Under the pieces are notes generated by a model that made no database searches, had not been told where the DNA came from, and worked only from the letters and a program-made list of their open reading frames with translations. The position numbers and the translations under genes were made by a program. 64,000 bases of DNA from Flavobacterium endophyticum. Lineage in GTDB: Bacteria; Bacteroidota; Bacteroidia; Flavobacteriales; Flavobacteriaceae. Positions 28,201-37,604 of this stretch are shown here, piece after piece. The stretch covers positions 1-64,000 of the forward strand of contig NZ_RBLC01000001.1 of NCBI RefSeq assembly GCF_003634455.1. The letters are read 5' to 3'. Each line of letters opens with the position of its first letter. Position 1 is the first letter of the stretch.

Positions 28201-30353
28201 AATTAAGCAACGAAGGAAGCTCGATAAAAATCCAGTCGCAATCCGAAGCGCCGAACGCGCCGCTAGATGTCGATTTTAAAGACTTTAAGATCGAAACCAT
28301 CACGAGCGCCATACAAAAAGACACATTGCTCGCCGGAGGAAGAATCAACGGGAATGTGCTTGTGAAAAACCTTTCTAAAACAGCAACGTTTACAGCCGAT
28401 ATGACTATTGAAGATTTCAGCTTTAAAAAAGATACCATCGGCAATATCAGCGTGAAAGTCAACAACGAGACAGCCAATGTATTAGATGCCCAAGTTGCCA
28501 TTACGGGCGGCGACGGCAACCAAGTAAATCTGGACGGAACCTACAGAACGGACAACAGTACTTTTGACATGACGCTGGATATCGAAAAGCTCAACATAAA
28601 AAGCATCCAAGGCTTTACGATGGGCAATCTTGCCGAAAGCACAGGATTCCTGTCTGGCGATTTCAAGATTACCGGAAGTACCAAACAGCCGAGCGTGATT
28701 GGAGAACTGCAGTTCAACGAAGTCGGATTCAAGGTAAAACAGCTCGCTTCTAAATTTAAGTCGATAAACGATAAGATTACGTTCACCAGTTCAGGAATTA
28801 ACTTTGATGATTTTTCAATATCCGATTCAGAAGACAACCTGCTTGTAGTGGATGGACGCGTGCTAACGACCAATTATACCGACTATGGCTTTGACCTTAC
28901 AGTCAATGCCGACAACTTCAAGGCACTAAACTCTAAAGAAAAAGACAACGACCTTTACTATGGCGATTTGTTCATTGATACCAAACTGAGCGTAAAAGGC
29001 GACCTGAACAAGCCTGTCGTTGACGGAACAATCAAAATCAACAAAGACACAGACCTGACCATCGTCCTTCCACAATCCGACCCTTCTATTGCCGATCGGG
29101 AAGGCATCGTAGAATTTATCGATCAAGATGCCGTGCAGATCGACCAGCGATTTACCGCACAGACAGACGCCATAACCCAGACACAATTTAAGGGAATGGA
29201 CGTTTCCGTAAACATAGAAATCGTAAAAGAAGCCGAACTGACAATGATTATCGACAAAGGAAACGGTGACTACCTGAACCTAAAAGGAGAAGCCCAATTG
29301 ACTGGAGGAATCGACGAATCAGGAAAGACGACGCTTACAGGAAGGTATGAATTTAGCGAAGGAGCTTATGAAATGACCTTCAACCTTCTCAAGAGAAAAT
29401 TTGACATCAAGGCGGGCAGTTATATCCTTTGGACCGGAGAGCCTACTTCTGCCGATATCAACATTACCGCCGTATATGAAATAGAAACCGCGCCTATTGA
29501 TTTATTAGATGCCCAGTTGAGCAACGCCTCACCTGCTGTCCGAAACACCTATAAACAACGTATTCCGTTCCAGACATTATTAAAAATGAACGGCGAGCTG
29601 TTAAAGCCCGAGATTAGTTTTGACATCGTATTGCCCGATGGCAATTACAACGTCGCGACAGAAATCATTTCTTCTTCCAAAACAAAATTGGCACAGCTGC
29701 GCCAAGAACCAGGAGAATTAAACAAGCAGGTATTTGCTTTGCTGCTATTGGGCCGTTTTATTGGTGAAAACCCTTTTGCCAGCGAAGCCGGAGGAACCAA
29801 TGCTGGAGCTATTGCACGACAAAGCGTGAGCAAGATCCTTTCCCAACAGCTAAACAATCTTGCCAGCGATCTGGTACAAGGCGTAGAACTTGATTTTGAC
29901 CTAGAATCCAGAGAAGATTACACCACCGGCACCAGAGAAGACCGTACCGATCTTAATGTAGGATTATCAAAACGATTGCTTAATGACCGCCTTAAAGTGA
30001 CCGTAGGAAGCAGTTTCGGCATCGAAGGGCCGCAACAATCCAATGAAGAAACGACCAATATTGCAGGCGATATTTCGGCCGATTACCAATTGACAAAAGA
30101 CGGCAGGTATATGGTTCGCGCCTACCGAAAAAACCAATACCAAGTCGCCTTGCAAGGACAAGTTGTTGAAACCGGAGTTGCCTTTATCATCACGATGGAT
30201 TACAACAAGTTCCGTGAGCTTTTCCACAGGACCGAAGAAGAAAAGAAAATGATCCGCGAAACCAGAAAACGCGAAAAAGAACTAAGAGAAAAACAAAAAG
30301 AGAAAGAAAAATTAGCCGAAGAAAAAGAAGAAAAAGAAATCGACAATGACTAA
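25272..30353 (+). CDS. tamB: TamB-like translocation/assembly protein
   Basis: 1693 aa. One N-terminal membrane anchor (about residues 10-32), then a very long beta-helical AsmA/TamB body with repeated alternating hydrophobic strands, and the C-terminal DUF490 region (about 1300-1640) with GRYEFSEGAYEMTFNLLKRK and KQVFALLLLGRFIGENPF. The last 40 residues are charged and helical. TamB spans the periplasm and works with an Omp85-type partner; related proteins carry lipids to the outer membrane. I kept the TTG start at 25272 because the anchor begins just after it and no ATG precedes it in frame. Overlaps tamL by 8 bp. Confidence 0.93.
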   Translation: MNKYVKKGLKITAWTLGSILGLLLLIIILIQIPYFQNLIKDKAVTYLEGKIKTPVSIGHIEIGFPKTVIIEDVYFESQQGDTLLAGEKLKVDISLFKLLSNEVEVNSIDLQGITTTIKRDKDSVFNFDYIIKAFASEEPKAEDSEPMKFSIRKINLDRIKVRFDDKISKNDLTAYLKHFDTKITKFDLDKMDFEVPKINLDGFTVMLKQGEIVQEVAQNTVEVADEAVRSPELNLKLGAINLTNINIGFDNAGTKLNTGLNLKKLIVEFNSIDLKKQFIDLKNFEIDGIKGGLTFGKLDKKITVQAPDSLKASGPKWKVKLDQTSLKNIAFRFDDENAARAKKGIDYKHLNLENVQLQGEKFYYSADTISGNIQAFTMNDQSGVAIESFRTDFFYGSKRASLKKLYLKTPQTLVKDEINITYDNLATIADNLGDLGISASLEDSRIGFKDILLFVPNLENTNPFKSNPEAILYINSEVSGKVSDLVIPNLEISGIGTTVIAASGRITGLPDAKKAYFDLKIREFKTSSKDINTFVTEGTLPATIQLPAQLSLNGFFKGAVNNFNTDLNLASSFGKAKVKASFDQRRKNHEKYQADATIDNFDIGKLLKNDSLGKVSLKAKVKGTGLDPKTANATIDGTLIKAEFNRYAYRNLKLKGAIQNGNFNATAGMNDANLTFALKAEGNFKDKYPSVKLKLNTDIADLEKLNLHAGPMKIRGDVYADIPSSNPEFLNGTISIHNILIADAKETYALDSIKVEAISTAASDTIRLKSQFVNAQLAGKFQIDQAPTALANSIAKYYDTNPKAPKKATKPQQFDLKIGVKDDPILVKLIPQLTSVSPIEITGRYNSEGDSITVNGKIPKIIYGTNTITNGQLDIETDENALIYSLVIDDIKNSQINLPYTSISGEVRDNKINYTLLVRNKKDEDHYLVAGSLKSTDGTLQVSLEPDGLILNYEPWDIDRENIIQFGDKGIYASNFELSNEGSSIKIQSQSEAPNAPLDVDFKDFKIETITSAIQKDTLLAGGRINGNVLVKNLSKTATFTADMTIEDFSFKKDTIGNISVKVNNETANVLDAQVAITGGDGNQVNLDGTYRTDNSTFDMTLDIEKLNIKSIQGFTMGNLAESTGFLSGDFKITGSTKQPSVIGELQFNEVGFKVKQLASKFKSINDKITFTSSGINFDDFSISDSEDNLLVVDGRVLTTNYTDYGFDLTVNADNFKALNSKEKDNDLYYGDLFIDTKLSVKGDLNKPVVDGTIKINKDTDLTIVLPQSDPSIADREGIVEFIDQDAVQIDQRFTAQTDAITQTQFKGMDVSVNIEIVKEAELTMIIDKGNGDYLNLKGEAQLTGGIDESGKTTLTGRYEFSEGAYEMTFNLLKRKFDIKAGSYILWTGEPTSADINITAVYEIETAPIDLLDAQLSNASPAVRNTYKQRIPFQTLLKMNGELLKPEISFDIVLPDGNYNVATEIISSSKTKLAQLRQEPGELNKQVFALLLLGRFIGENPFASEAGGTNAGAIARQSVSKILSQQLNNLASDLVQGVELDFDLESREDYTTGTREDRTDLNVGLSKRLLNDRLKVTVGSSFGIEGPQQSNEETTNIAGDISADYQLTKDGRYMVRAYRKNQYQVALQGQVVETGVAFIITMDYNKFRELFHRTEEEKKMIRETRKREKELREKQKEKEKLAEEKEEKEIDND

Positions 30354-32655
30354 TACTGTAAAATATACGCTCTTTTTTGCCCTACTTTTTTTGTATGGCT
30401 GCAGCAACTTGAAATACCTTCCAGAAGGCGATGCTTTGTATGTAGGCGGGAAAGTAAAAGTAGAAGACACCCTCCTATCCCGAAAAGAAAGAAAAAATCT
30501 TGAAAAAGAACTCGAGCCATTATTGCGTCCGCTGCCTAACAAGACTTTTTTGGGACTGCGCCCGAAATTATATTTTTACAATATTGCAGGAGAGCCTAAA
30601 AAAGACAAAGGATTCCGCTATTGGCTTCGCAATAAGGTAGGAGAGCCGCCAGTGTTGTTCAGCAAGGTTGATTTAGAATACAACGAAAGCATTCTTCAAA
30701 ATTATGCTGAAAATAATGGGTATTTCAAGGTAAGAACCGAGTCCGATTCGACCGGAAGAAGCCGTAACCGAAAAGTAACTGCAGAATATATCGTCCGTCC
30801 GGGGAAACAGTACAAGATAAAAAGCGTTACGTTTCCTTCCGACTCTTCCGAACTGTCAAAAAATATCGCCCGACTACAACGCAGGAGCCGCTTAAAAGTC
30901 GGCAATGCCTACAGCCTAGAGGTCATCAAGGAAGAAAGAGAGCGTATTGACACCCGACTCAAAGAAAAAGGCTATTATTTCTTCAATCCCGATTTTATCT
31001 TAGTGCAGGTTGACAGTACGGTTGGCAAGCAAGAAGTCGACCTGATTGTCAAGGTAAAAAAAGAGACTCCAGAACGTGCTAAAAAAGTCTATACGATCAA
31101 CGAAACCTATATTTATCCAAACTATTCGATAACAACAGACAGCATCAGCAACGACAAGTCTTTTGCTGAAAAATATAAAGACCTTACCATCATCGACACC
31201 GTCAAGACATTCAATCCTCGAATCTATGACAGGACATTGTATTTCAAAAAAGGCGATGTATATAACCGTACAGACCATAATCTTTCCCTGAACCGCTTGG
31301 TCAATCTGGGAACTTTTAAGTTTGTAAAAAACGAATTCCGCGTTTCCGATTCTGTCGAAAATGCGCTGGATGCTTATTATTACCTGACGCCGCTTCCAAA
31401 AAAATCCATCCGTGTAGAAGTGCTAGGAAAGACAAACTCTGCCAATTATACCGGAACCGAACTAAATGTCAACTGGCTGAACAGAAATACGTTTAAAGGC
31501 GCCGAATTGCTAACGATTACAGGCTTTGGCGGTATGGAAGTTCAAGTTTCTGGGCAAAACAAAGGCTATAATGTGTTCCGCTTTGGAGGCGAGGCAAGTA
31601 TTGTCTGGCCGCGTTTTATTGCTCCGTTCCAGCTAAAATCCGGTAGCGGCTTCGTGCCTAAAACCAGAGCCTTGATCGGTTACGAACATCAGGAAAGACA
31701 GCGTCTCTATACCCTGAATACTTTTAAAGGTTCTTTTGGCTATTTATGGAAAGAAAATGCCCGAAAAGAACATCAATTAAACCTGACGGAAATCACCTAT
31801 GTAAGTTCCGGAAATGTTTCCGCCGAATACCAAGCACAGATTGACGGAACCGATGAAACACCCGGAAATCCGTCATTGCAGCGCGTCATCGACAAACAGC
31901 TAATTTTTGGTCCGACCTATTCCTATACGTATACGAACACGATGCGCAGAAGAAGGACAAATACTTTTTACTACAAAGGAAGCATCGATCTTTCTGCCAC
32001 GGCAACCGGATTGATTATGGGCGGCGATGCAGACAATCCAAAGCAAATTCTAGGAGTGCCTTTTAGCCAGTTCGTAAAATTAGAAAACGAATTCCGCCAT
32101 TATCTAAAACTCGGAAAAGATTCGCAACTCGCCAGCCGAATTATCGTGGGCGTAGGAATTCCGTACGGAAACTCCAAAGAATTGCCTTTTATCAAGCAGT
32201 TTTTTATCGGAGGAACCAACAGTATCAGGGCTTTTAGGGCACGTTCGATAGGACCTGGTACTTACAATCCGAATGTAGAAGAAAGTTCTTTCCTGCCGGA
32301 CCAATCAGGAGATTTAAAACTAGAATTCAATACCGAATACCGCGCCAAGCTATTTAGCATCGTGCATGGTGCTGTTTTTGTCGATGCCGGAAATATATGG
32401 CTGATGAATGACAACGAAAATAAGGCCGGAGCGCGATTCTCAAGCAAATTCTTAGATGAGCTTGCAGTAGGTACTGGTGCGGGTCTGCGATTCGATTTGT
32501 CGTTTTTAGTACTGCGATTGGACTTGGCTTTCCCTTTGCGCAAGCCTTATCTACCGGAGGGCGAACGCTGGGTCTTGGATAAAGTGCAATTTGGAAGTCC
32601 AGACTGGAGAAAAGAAAACTTAGTATTTAACTTGGCTATTGGCTATCCTTTCTAG
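30346..32655 (+). CDS. tamL: TamL, Omp85-family outer-membrane lipoprotein
   Basis: 769 aa. Lipoprotein signal with Cys19 (FLYGCSNL), then KYLPEGDALYVGGKVKVED, the usual start of this Bacteroidota lipidated TamA homologue. POTRA-like repeats (about 80-350) precede the C-terminal 16-strand barrel (about 390-769) that carries FIGGTNSIRAFRARSIGPG, the conserved Omp85 loop 6 region with its R-A-F/R-G-F type signature, and ends LVFNLAIGYPF, with a terminal aromatic. Partner of the adjacent TamB. Confidence 0.93.
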   Translation: MTNTVKYTLFFALLFLYGCSNLKYLPEGDALYVGGKVKVEDTLLSRKERKNLEKELEPLLRPLPNKTFLGLRPKLYFYNIAGEPKKDKGFRYWLRNKVGEPPVLFSKVDLEYNESILQNYAENNGYFKVRTESDSTGRSRNRKVTAEYIVRPGKQYKIKSVTFPSDSSELSKNIARLQRRSRLKVGNAYSLEVIKEERERIDTRLKEKGYYFFNPDFILVQVDSTVGKQEVDLIVKVKKETPERAKKVYTINETYIYPNYSITTDSISNDKSFAEKYKDLTIIDTVKTFNPRIYDRTLYFKKGDVYNRTDHNLSLNRLVNLGTFKFVKNEFRVSDSVENALDAYYYLTPLPKKSIRVEVLGKTNSANYTGTELNVNWLNRNTFKGAELLTITGFGGMEVQVSGQNKGYNVFRFGGEASIVWPRFIAPFQLKSGSGFVPKTRALIGYEHQERQRLYTLNTFKGSFGYLWKENARKEHQLNLTEITYVSSGNVSAEYQAQIDGTDETPGNPSLQRVIDKQLIFGPTYSYTYTNTMRRRRTNTFYYKGSIDLSATATGLIMGGDADNPKQILGVPFSQFVKLENEFRHYLKLGKDSQLASRIIVGVGIPYGNSKELPFIKQFFIGGTNSIRAFRARSIGPGTYNPNVEESSFLPDQSGDLKLEFNTEYRAKLFSIVHGAVFVDAGNIWLMNDNENKAGARFSSKFLDELAVGTGAGLRFDLSFLVLRLDLAFPLRKPYLPEGERWVLDKVQFGSPDWRKENLVFNLAIGYPF

Positions 32656-32658
32656 GAA

Positions 32659-35142
32659 TTAATTCACCTCCTCATTTCGCTTTTTCTTGCTGACGAGCCT
32701 GATTTTTATTTTTCCGTCATCACCATCAGAAGCCAAAAGGTGCAGTACGATGCCTCTATTTCTTCGTTCTTCCAACTTTTCCTTATCGGTGATGTCTTTG
32801 TCGTTTTTAGGATTTCGAAGCGGCACATCGAGCGCTATGTTTGTGCCTTTTCCGAAAGAATAGACTCCCGCAATATCCATATTCAATACGCTGGAATTGA
32901 TCTGCATTGGCTCGATGGTTATCTTTTCGCCTTTGATATCAAAGCCGCCTTTAAGATTGCTGAACGTGATATTGTCCAAATCCCGAAAAGGAAACGCAAA
33001 TTTTCCGGCACTTTTGATCGGCTCAAAACCAATCAAGGCACCTTTTCTAAGTGTAAATACGACCGTTCCGTTCATAGAATTCGTTACCAAATTGCCGTCA
33101 TTTGAGATATTTCCAGAAATAGAAGAATTGGCTGTAAGATAGCCTTTCAGGTTTTTCGACGTCAGAGACTGCATATCAAAATCATTAAACGCATAGAAGA
33201 ATTTTTCAATGGCAACATTCGCCACATTTGCTTTCATCGAAAAATGATTCTTTGCTTTCCCCTGCTCTATCGAACCGTTAAGGGTTACTTGTCCGCCGGC
33301 ATGGTTGACTACCGCATTCTGAATCGTAATTCCTGATTCCGACAGCAGGATAGCCGCCTTTGCGTTGGTCGCCGTAAATTTTTTATAATAAAACTTATCG
33401 ATTTGAACCGTTAAGGCGACGTTGCTTTTCTCAAAAAGAAAATTCAGTTTATCATTTACATTACTCTTTTGGGTTCTCCGAATAGGCTGTCTTGTTTTAC
33501 GGTTTCCTAAAAACCCGAGAAATTCGCCCATATACAATTGCGGACTGGTCACTTTCCAGTTGAGCACCAGCTTTTCAGGTTCTGTGTAATAGAGATTCAG
33601 GAAGTTTTTAATACTGCCTTCCATATTCACAATGCTCCTGCCGCTTTGTAGTCTTATGTTGCTAATAAACAAATCTTTTTCTGTAAAATTCAAGGCGACG
33701 TTGGTGTTTTTGAAGGACAGATTTCTCGGCACATAACGTATGTCCCCTTCTTCAATCTTGACCAATCCAGAAACAAATGGCTTGGTAATTTCAAAATCAA
33801 CAATATCAGCTTTGAAGTGAAATTCTACATCGGCATTGCCTTTGGAAAACACCAGCAGCTCCTTGTCAACAGCATTGCCTAGCTTCTCCAACGGAAATTT
33901 AGACTTAAAAACGCCCGAGGCAATCGGCTTGCTAAAATCATTGATTATCGCTGAGTCCATCACAAAAGGAATTTCTTTATACTCACCTTTGAAATCCATC
34001 AGTTTTACAACAGAATTCGGGTCGTCAAATCCTTTGCCTTTGACAAATTCATTCGTGAAAACTCCATCAAAACTGCACTTATCTATAATCCCGTCAGGAA
34101 TGTGAAGTCGGTTGTTTTTAATCGCTGCTTTTACTAAAAATAACGGATCGCCAGCCGCATTCAAATCGCCTACGATATTGCAGGTCACATCAATCGGCTT
34201 TTCCAAATCGAATCGGTTGAGCTGTCGGCTGATATTGTTTGAAAGTAAATTAGAAGCGTTTTTCCAAAGAATTTTGTCGGCTTTGATATGCAGCGAAAAA
34301 TCAGAATTGGATTTGCCGATGTTGAATTTTCCGCCAATGCTGAAGGTATCGTCGCCTATTTCTAAATCATTGGGCTCAAAGACAATGGTTTCGGCTTTTT
34401 CATTATACGCGATATCAAGTTTTCCGTTGAGCTTTTTGTCTTTGATAAAACTGCCGTGCTGGGTATTAAAAGCAAGGCTTTGCGCCGAAGCCTCTAGTTT
34501 TATAGCCGCTTTCCATCCCTCAGAATCATAATCAAGCCTGCCTTTGAGATCATCAATCGAGAAATTGAAAAGCTTTTTGCCCTTGAGATTGTTTGAAATA
34601 AAGGTTACATTGTGCAGTTCAAACGCTTTTATTTCGGCAAAAGAACTGCTTTCGCCAGAAGCTTCATTTTCTTGTTTCGACTTGAAAATTGCCGAATTGC
34701 TATAGCCGTTTTCTGCAACGAATAAATGAATCGTCGCATCGCTGATGTCGATCTTTTTAATTTCCAGTGTTCCGCGGAGGAAAGCCAGCACATTGATCGA
34801 AATATTAAAATCTTCGGCTTGCAGCAGTGTATTTTTGTGGGAAGCCCAGAGGCTGTCTTTTAAAACGGCGTTTTTTATTCTTAAGGAAACACGGGGAAAT
34901 CCTTGCAGGAAAGTAGGCTCCATACTTTCGGCCGTAAATTTCCCGTTGATATTTTCATTGATTTTTTGGGTGATGGAAGCTAAGATTTCTTTTTTATGCA
35001 TATTAACATAAAAAGCAAGTCCGATATAAGCAAGAATCGTAAAGAGAAAGACTCCTGACATTATTTTAAGTGAAAGCCTTGCCCAACGAGGCAGGCCGCG
35101 TAATTTTTGAAAAAATTTAGAGTTCGTAGTTTTTTCTTGCAT
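32659..35142 (-). CDS. AsmA-like periplasmic protein
   Basis: 827 aa. One N-terminal membrane anchor (about residues 28-48) followed by AsmA-type features: KINENINGKFTAESM, GFPRVSLRIKNAVL and ADKILWKNASNLL, and a C-terminal AsmA segment with LKGYLTANSSISGNI and NMDIAGVYSFGKG. Proteins of the AsmA clan bridge the periplasm and are linked to outer-membrane lipid homeostasis. It is convergent with tamB-tamL (3 bp between stops), so two members of the same clan are neighbours. Confidence 0.85.
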   Translation of the reverse strand: MQEKTTNSKFFQKLRGLPRWARLSLKIMSGVFLFTILAYIGLAFYVNMHKKEILASITQKINENINGKFTAESMEPTFLQGFPRVSLRIKNAVLKDSLWASHKNTLLQAEDFNISINVLAFLRGTLEIKKIDISDATIHLFVAENGYSNSAIFKSKQENEASGESSSFAEIKAFELHNVTFISNNLKGKKLFNFSIDDLKGRLDYDSEGWKAAIKLEASAQSLAFNTQHGSFIKDKKLNGKLDIAYNEKAETIVFEPNDLEIGDDTFSIGGKFNIGKSNSDFSLHIKADKILWKNASNLLSNNISRQLNRFDLEKPIDVTCNIVGDLNAAGDPLFLVKAAIKNNRLHIPDGIIDKCSFDGVFTNEFVKGKGFDDPNSVVKLMDFKGEYKEIPFVMDSAIINDFSKPIASGVFKSKFPLEKLGNAVDKELLVFSKGNADVEFHFKADIVDFEITKPFVSGLVKIEEGDIRYVPRNLSFKNTNVALNFTEKDLFISNIRLQSGRSIVNMEGSIKNFLNLYYTEPEKLVLNWKVTSPQLYMGEFLGFLGNRKTRQPIRRTQKSNVNDKLNFLFEKSNVALTVQIDKFYYKKFTATNAKAAILLSESGITIQNAVVNHAGGQVTLNGSIEQGKAKNHFSMKANVANVAIEKFFYAFNDFDMQSLTSKNLKGYLTANSSISGNISNDGNLVTNSMNGTVVFTLRKGALIGFEPIKSAGKFAFPFRDLDNITFSNLKGGFDIKGEKITIEPMQINSSVLNMDIAGVYSFGKGTNIALDVPLRNPKNDKDITDKEKLEERRNRGIVLHLLASDGDDGKIKIRLVSKKKRNEEVN

Positions 35143-35223
35143 AGACTGTCATTAGTGTTGGCGGGCAAACAATACCTAAATTTACAATAAAACGTTGAAG
35201 ATGAGCCTAAATATATTAAAAAT

Positions 35224-35252
35224 AAAAAGCTTCCCGATTGGAAGCTTTTTAC
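35224..35252 (-). terminator. Terminator of the 35273 gene (bidirectional shape)
   Basis: AAAAAGCTTCC/GGAAGCTTTTT stem with a CGATT loop; T-runs on both strands. Confidence 0.8.
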
Positions 35253-35272
35253 TCTTGCTGTCTGGATTGTGC

Positions 35273-35779
35273 TTAGACAGAAAGTTTTCCTTCTATGCTG
35301 TCATCTAATGGCTTTCCTAGTATAGCTCCTACTGCGGTTTTTAGCATTGCGACCATCTTACCGCTTTTGGTATCCCAATAATAGACATAATCTGGCTGTA
35401 TGCGGATTACGGTAACATTAGGATCGTCCTTTCCTTTAGAAAACCATGCTTTTGCAATCGGGTTCCATTTGTCTTCGATCGTGGATTTGTCTTTGTAGAT
35501 AAAAGCTTTTCCATAGATATTCAGGTATTCAGAGCTTGAATTTTTTGCAAAAAGCAATTGCACGTTTTCGTCTTGTTTTATTTCGAAGTTCTTATTGCTG
35601 TCGGCACCGCTAAGGAACCAAATATTCCCTGCTTCGTCGACTTCCTGAACGCTCATCGGGCGTGTCGAAAATGGACTGTGCGATAAATCGGTACAAAACA
35701 TGCAGACTCGTATGTCTTCGGCCAGCTTTTTCAGTTTTGAAATCGCGTCTTCGTTGCTTAGGTTTTTAAAATCTCCCAT
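35273..35779 (-). CDS. Pyridoxamine 5'-phosphate oxidase-fold general stress protein
   Basis: 168 aa split-barrel FMN-binding protein of the general stress protein 26 type: KLAEDIRVCMFCTDL, PFSTRPMSVQEVDEAGNIWF, VQLLFAKNSSSEYLNIYGKA and the late VTVIRIQPDYVYYWDTKSGKM (first 20 of that stretch quoted). Such proteins bind flavin and are stress-induced; a defined reaction is not known. It lies 18 bp downstream of the SpoIIAA-like gene in the same direction. Confidence 0.85.
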   Translation of the reverse strand: MGDFKNLSNEDAISKLKKLAEDIRVCMFCTDLSHSPFSTRPMSVQEVDEAGNIWFLSGADSNKNFEIKQDENVQLLFAKNSSSEYLNIYGKAFIYKDKSTIEDKWNPIAKAWFSKGKDDPNVTVIRIQPDYVYYWDTKSGKMVAMLKTAVGAILGKPLDDSIEGKLSV

Positions 35780-35797
35780 AATATTTAATTTAGTTGG

Positions 35798-36175
35798 TTA
35801 TTCTTCTACGTCAATTTTTTCTGAAGTCCAGTCGATAGCACGCTCGAAATCGTTTTTATGAAAAACTTTGAATTCACCTGGCATAATCTTGCTAAAAAAA
35901 GAAGTGAATTTGTCAACCGTTTCCGAATCGGAGATAATGGCGGCCCGGTTCCATTTGGTTATATTTTTGATTCCGAGCAAAGCATCTTGAATCCAGGCTC
36001 CGAAAGTAAAATCGGCTGGAGAATTTTCTAAGTAAAGTAAATAATTCAGCTTGCCTGTCTTTTGGACAAGCTCCGAAACCTTTACATTTACAAGCTTAAA
36101 ATCGTCTTGGGTGGCTTCGCCGCTAGAACGAAAACCGACCATATTGTCAGGCAAATTGTGAATCTGTTCTATCAT
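35798..36175 (-). CDS. SpoIIAA/STAS-like protein
   Basis: 125 aa. LPDNMVGFRSSGEATQDDF, then LNYLLYLENSPADFTFGAW, WNRAAIISDSETVDKFTSF and a final FHKNDFERAIDWTSE fit the SpoIIAA-like (CRAL-TRIO/STAS-like) group commonly found in stress gene clusters. A lipid-binding or protein-scaffold role is typical of the fold but is not shown here. Probably in one operon with 35273. Confidence 0.8.
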   Translation of the reverse strand: MIEQIHNLPDNMVGFRSSGEATQDDFKLVNVKVSELVQKTGKLNYLLYLENSPADFTFGAWIQDALLGIKNITKWNRAAIISDSETVDKFTSFFSKIMPGEFKVFHKNDFERAIDWTSEKIDVEE

Positions 36176-36268
36176 AACATTGAGTATTTTGGCTGGTTCA
36201 TACTCAAATTTACGCCTTATAAAATGGGCACTATGTTATTGATATCATAATATTTGCACAATAAAACC

Positions 36269-36769
36269 CTAAATAGCTATAGCTTTTTTTTCCATGATGT
36301 AGTCTTCCATCAAATAGCCATTCCCAATATCAATGTCTTCTTCTCCTATTTTTTCGAATCCGAGCTTTACATAAAACTGGAAAGCATTGTTATGACGGTT
36401 TACGTTTAAAGAAAGAGCAGTATTTTGATTGGCTATGGCTTTCTCAGCTATGAAATCAATAAGCTTCTTTCCTATTCCTTTGCCCTGGGTTTCGGGCAGG
36501 ATGTAGATCTTATGAATTTTGGTCTTAGGTTCTTCGTTATAATTCAGTTCATAGGAAGCGAAACCTAATGGAATTCCGTCTTCTTCTGCCAAAATAAAAT
36601 GATGCTTTTTTGCAGTGGCTTGGCTTTCCAGCGCATTGATATCATACATCATGGCAAACATATAGTCGATTTGTTCGGAAGAAAGAATAGGACCGTAAGT
36701 TATTGGCCAAGTTTTTGCAGCAATATCCCTTATTGCTTGGTAGTTAGTGGTATTCGTTATAGAAATCAT
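36269..36769 (-). CDS. GNAT-family N-acetyltransferase
   Basis: 166 aa. The acetyl-CoA-binding motif A is IYILPETQGKGIGKKLIDF (about residues 91-109) with the R/Q-x-x-G-x-G/A signature, and the C-terminal LSLNVNRHNNAFQFYVKLGF matches motif B. The start HFILAEEDGIPLGFASYEL fits too. Substrate unknown; this subgroup often acetylates small amines or peptides. Confidence 0.88.
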   Translation of the reverse strand: MISITNTTNYQAIRDIAAKTWPITYGPILSSEQIDYMFAMMYDINALESQATAKKHHFILAEEDGIPLGFASYELNYNEEPKTKIHKIYILPETQGKGIGKKLIDFIAEKAIANQNTALSLNVNRHNNAFQFYVKLGFEKIGEEDIDIGNGYLMEDYIMEKKAIAI

Positions 36770-36778
36770 TTTTAATAT

Positions 36779-37471
36779 TTATGCTTTACGTAAAGTATTG
36801 ATGGCTTCCACCCATTCGGTTTTTTGGCAGATTTGGCAACTTGCTTTTCCTGCTTTTACTTTTTGCGTATGGGCACAGAACGTGCAGGAAAACAGACCGT
36901 CTTTGGGTATGGCCACATTCTTTTGGTTGAATAACTGCGGCAAGATAGGCAATCCGTATTTTACATCCTTATCATCATAGAAAAAAACGCTGACTTCACC
37001 GGAAGTCTCGAGATAGGCATTTTTCACTTGTCCGAGATGCTCTATAGAACGCAGGCGTAATTCCGAAAAGAACTCGTCTTGTGCCAAGCCTTCTCTTTCA
37101 AAGCTAGAAATGGAGAATTTTCCCTCTTCGATTAGGCATTCTGTTTTTCCTTCAACCAGATTTTCAAACCATTGAAATTTCCCGATCAGCATGGTTACAA
37201 AACGATACATTGAAATAATGACAATAAAAACGGTGATAGCCGGAATGAGCCCCACATCTTCATAAAACATAGGATCTCCTGCGGCTGAGCCTAGAGCGAT
37301 AATGATGACGGTTTCAAAAATAGAAAGCTGTTTCACGCCTCTTTTTCCGGTAAAGCGCAAAGTAATCAGCAGGACGATGAACATTACGATAGACCTGAAA
37401 ACTACTTCGAAAAGAAATTCAAGCGGATGGTTGTTAATGAGGACTCTTTCCCATTCAAAAATATCGTGCAT
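36779..37471 (-). CDS. DUF421 (YetF/YcaP-like) membrane protein
   Basis: 230 aa. N-terminal membrane part with about three helices including FRSIVMFIVLLITLRFTGKR and SIFETVIIIALGSAAGDPMF, then the DUF421 beta domain with GKTECLIEEGKFS and a long helix. The last 45 residues add a Cys-rich tail (FSCTFCAHTQKVKAGKASC with QICQK), a possible zinc site and unusual for the short versions of the family. Function of the family is unsettled. Its stop is 9 bp from the start of the GNAT gene. Confidence 0.85.
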   Translation of the reverse strand: MHDIFEWERVLINNHPLEFLFEVVFRSIVMFIVLLITLRFTGKRGVKQLSIFETVIIIALGSAAGDPMFYEDVGLIPAITVFIVIISMYRFVTMLIGKFQWFENLVEGKTECLIEEGKFSISSFEREGLAQDEFFSELRLRSIEHLGQVKNAYLETSGEVSVFFYDDKDVKYGLPILPQLFNQKNVAIPKDGLFSCTFCAHTQKVKAGKASCQICQKTEWVEAINTLRKA

Positions 37472-37604
37472 TTTAGGGTGTTTATTTTTTATTGAATTTA
37501 CTAATTAAAACATAGCTATAGTGAAGATTTAAGAGAAATTTAATATTGTTTTAGAATAACAAAATTGAATTATATCGTAACTTTATAATCCGAATTATAT
37601 TTGG

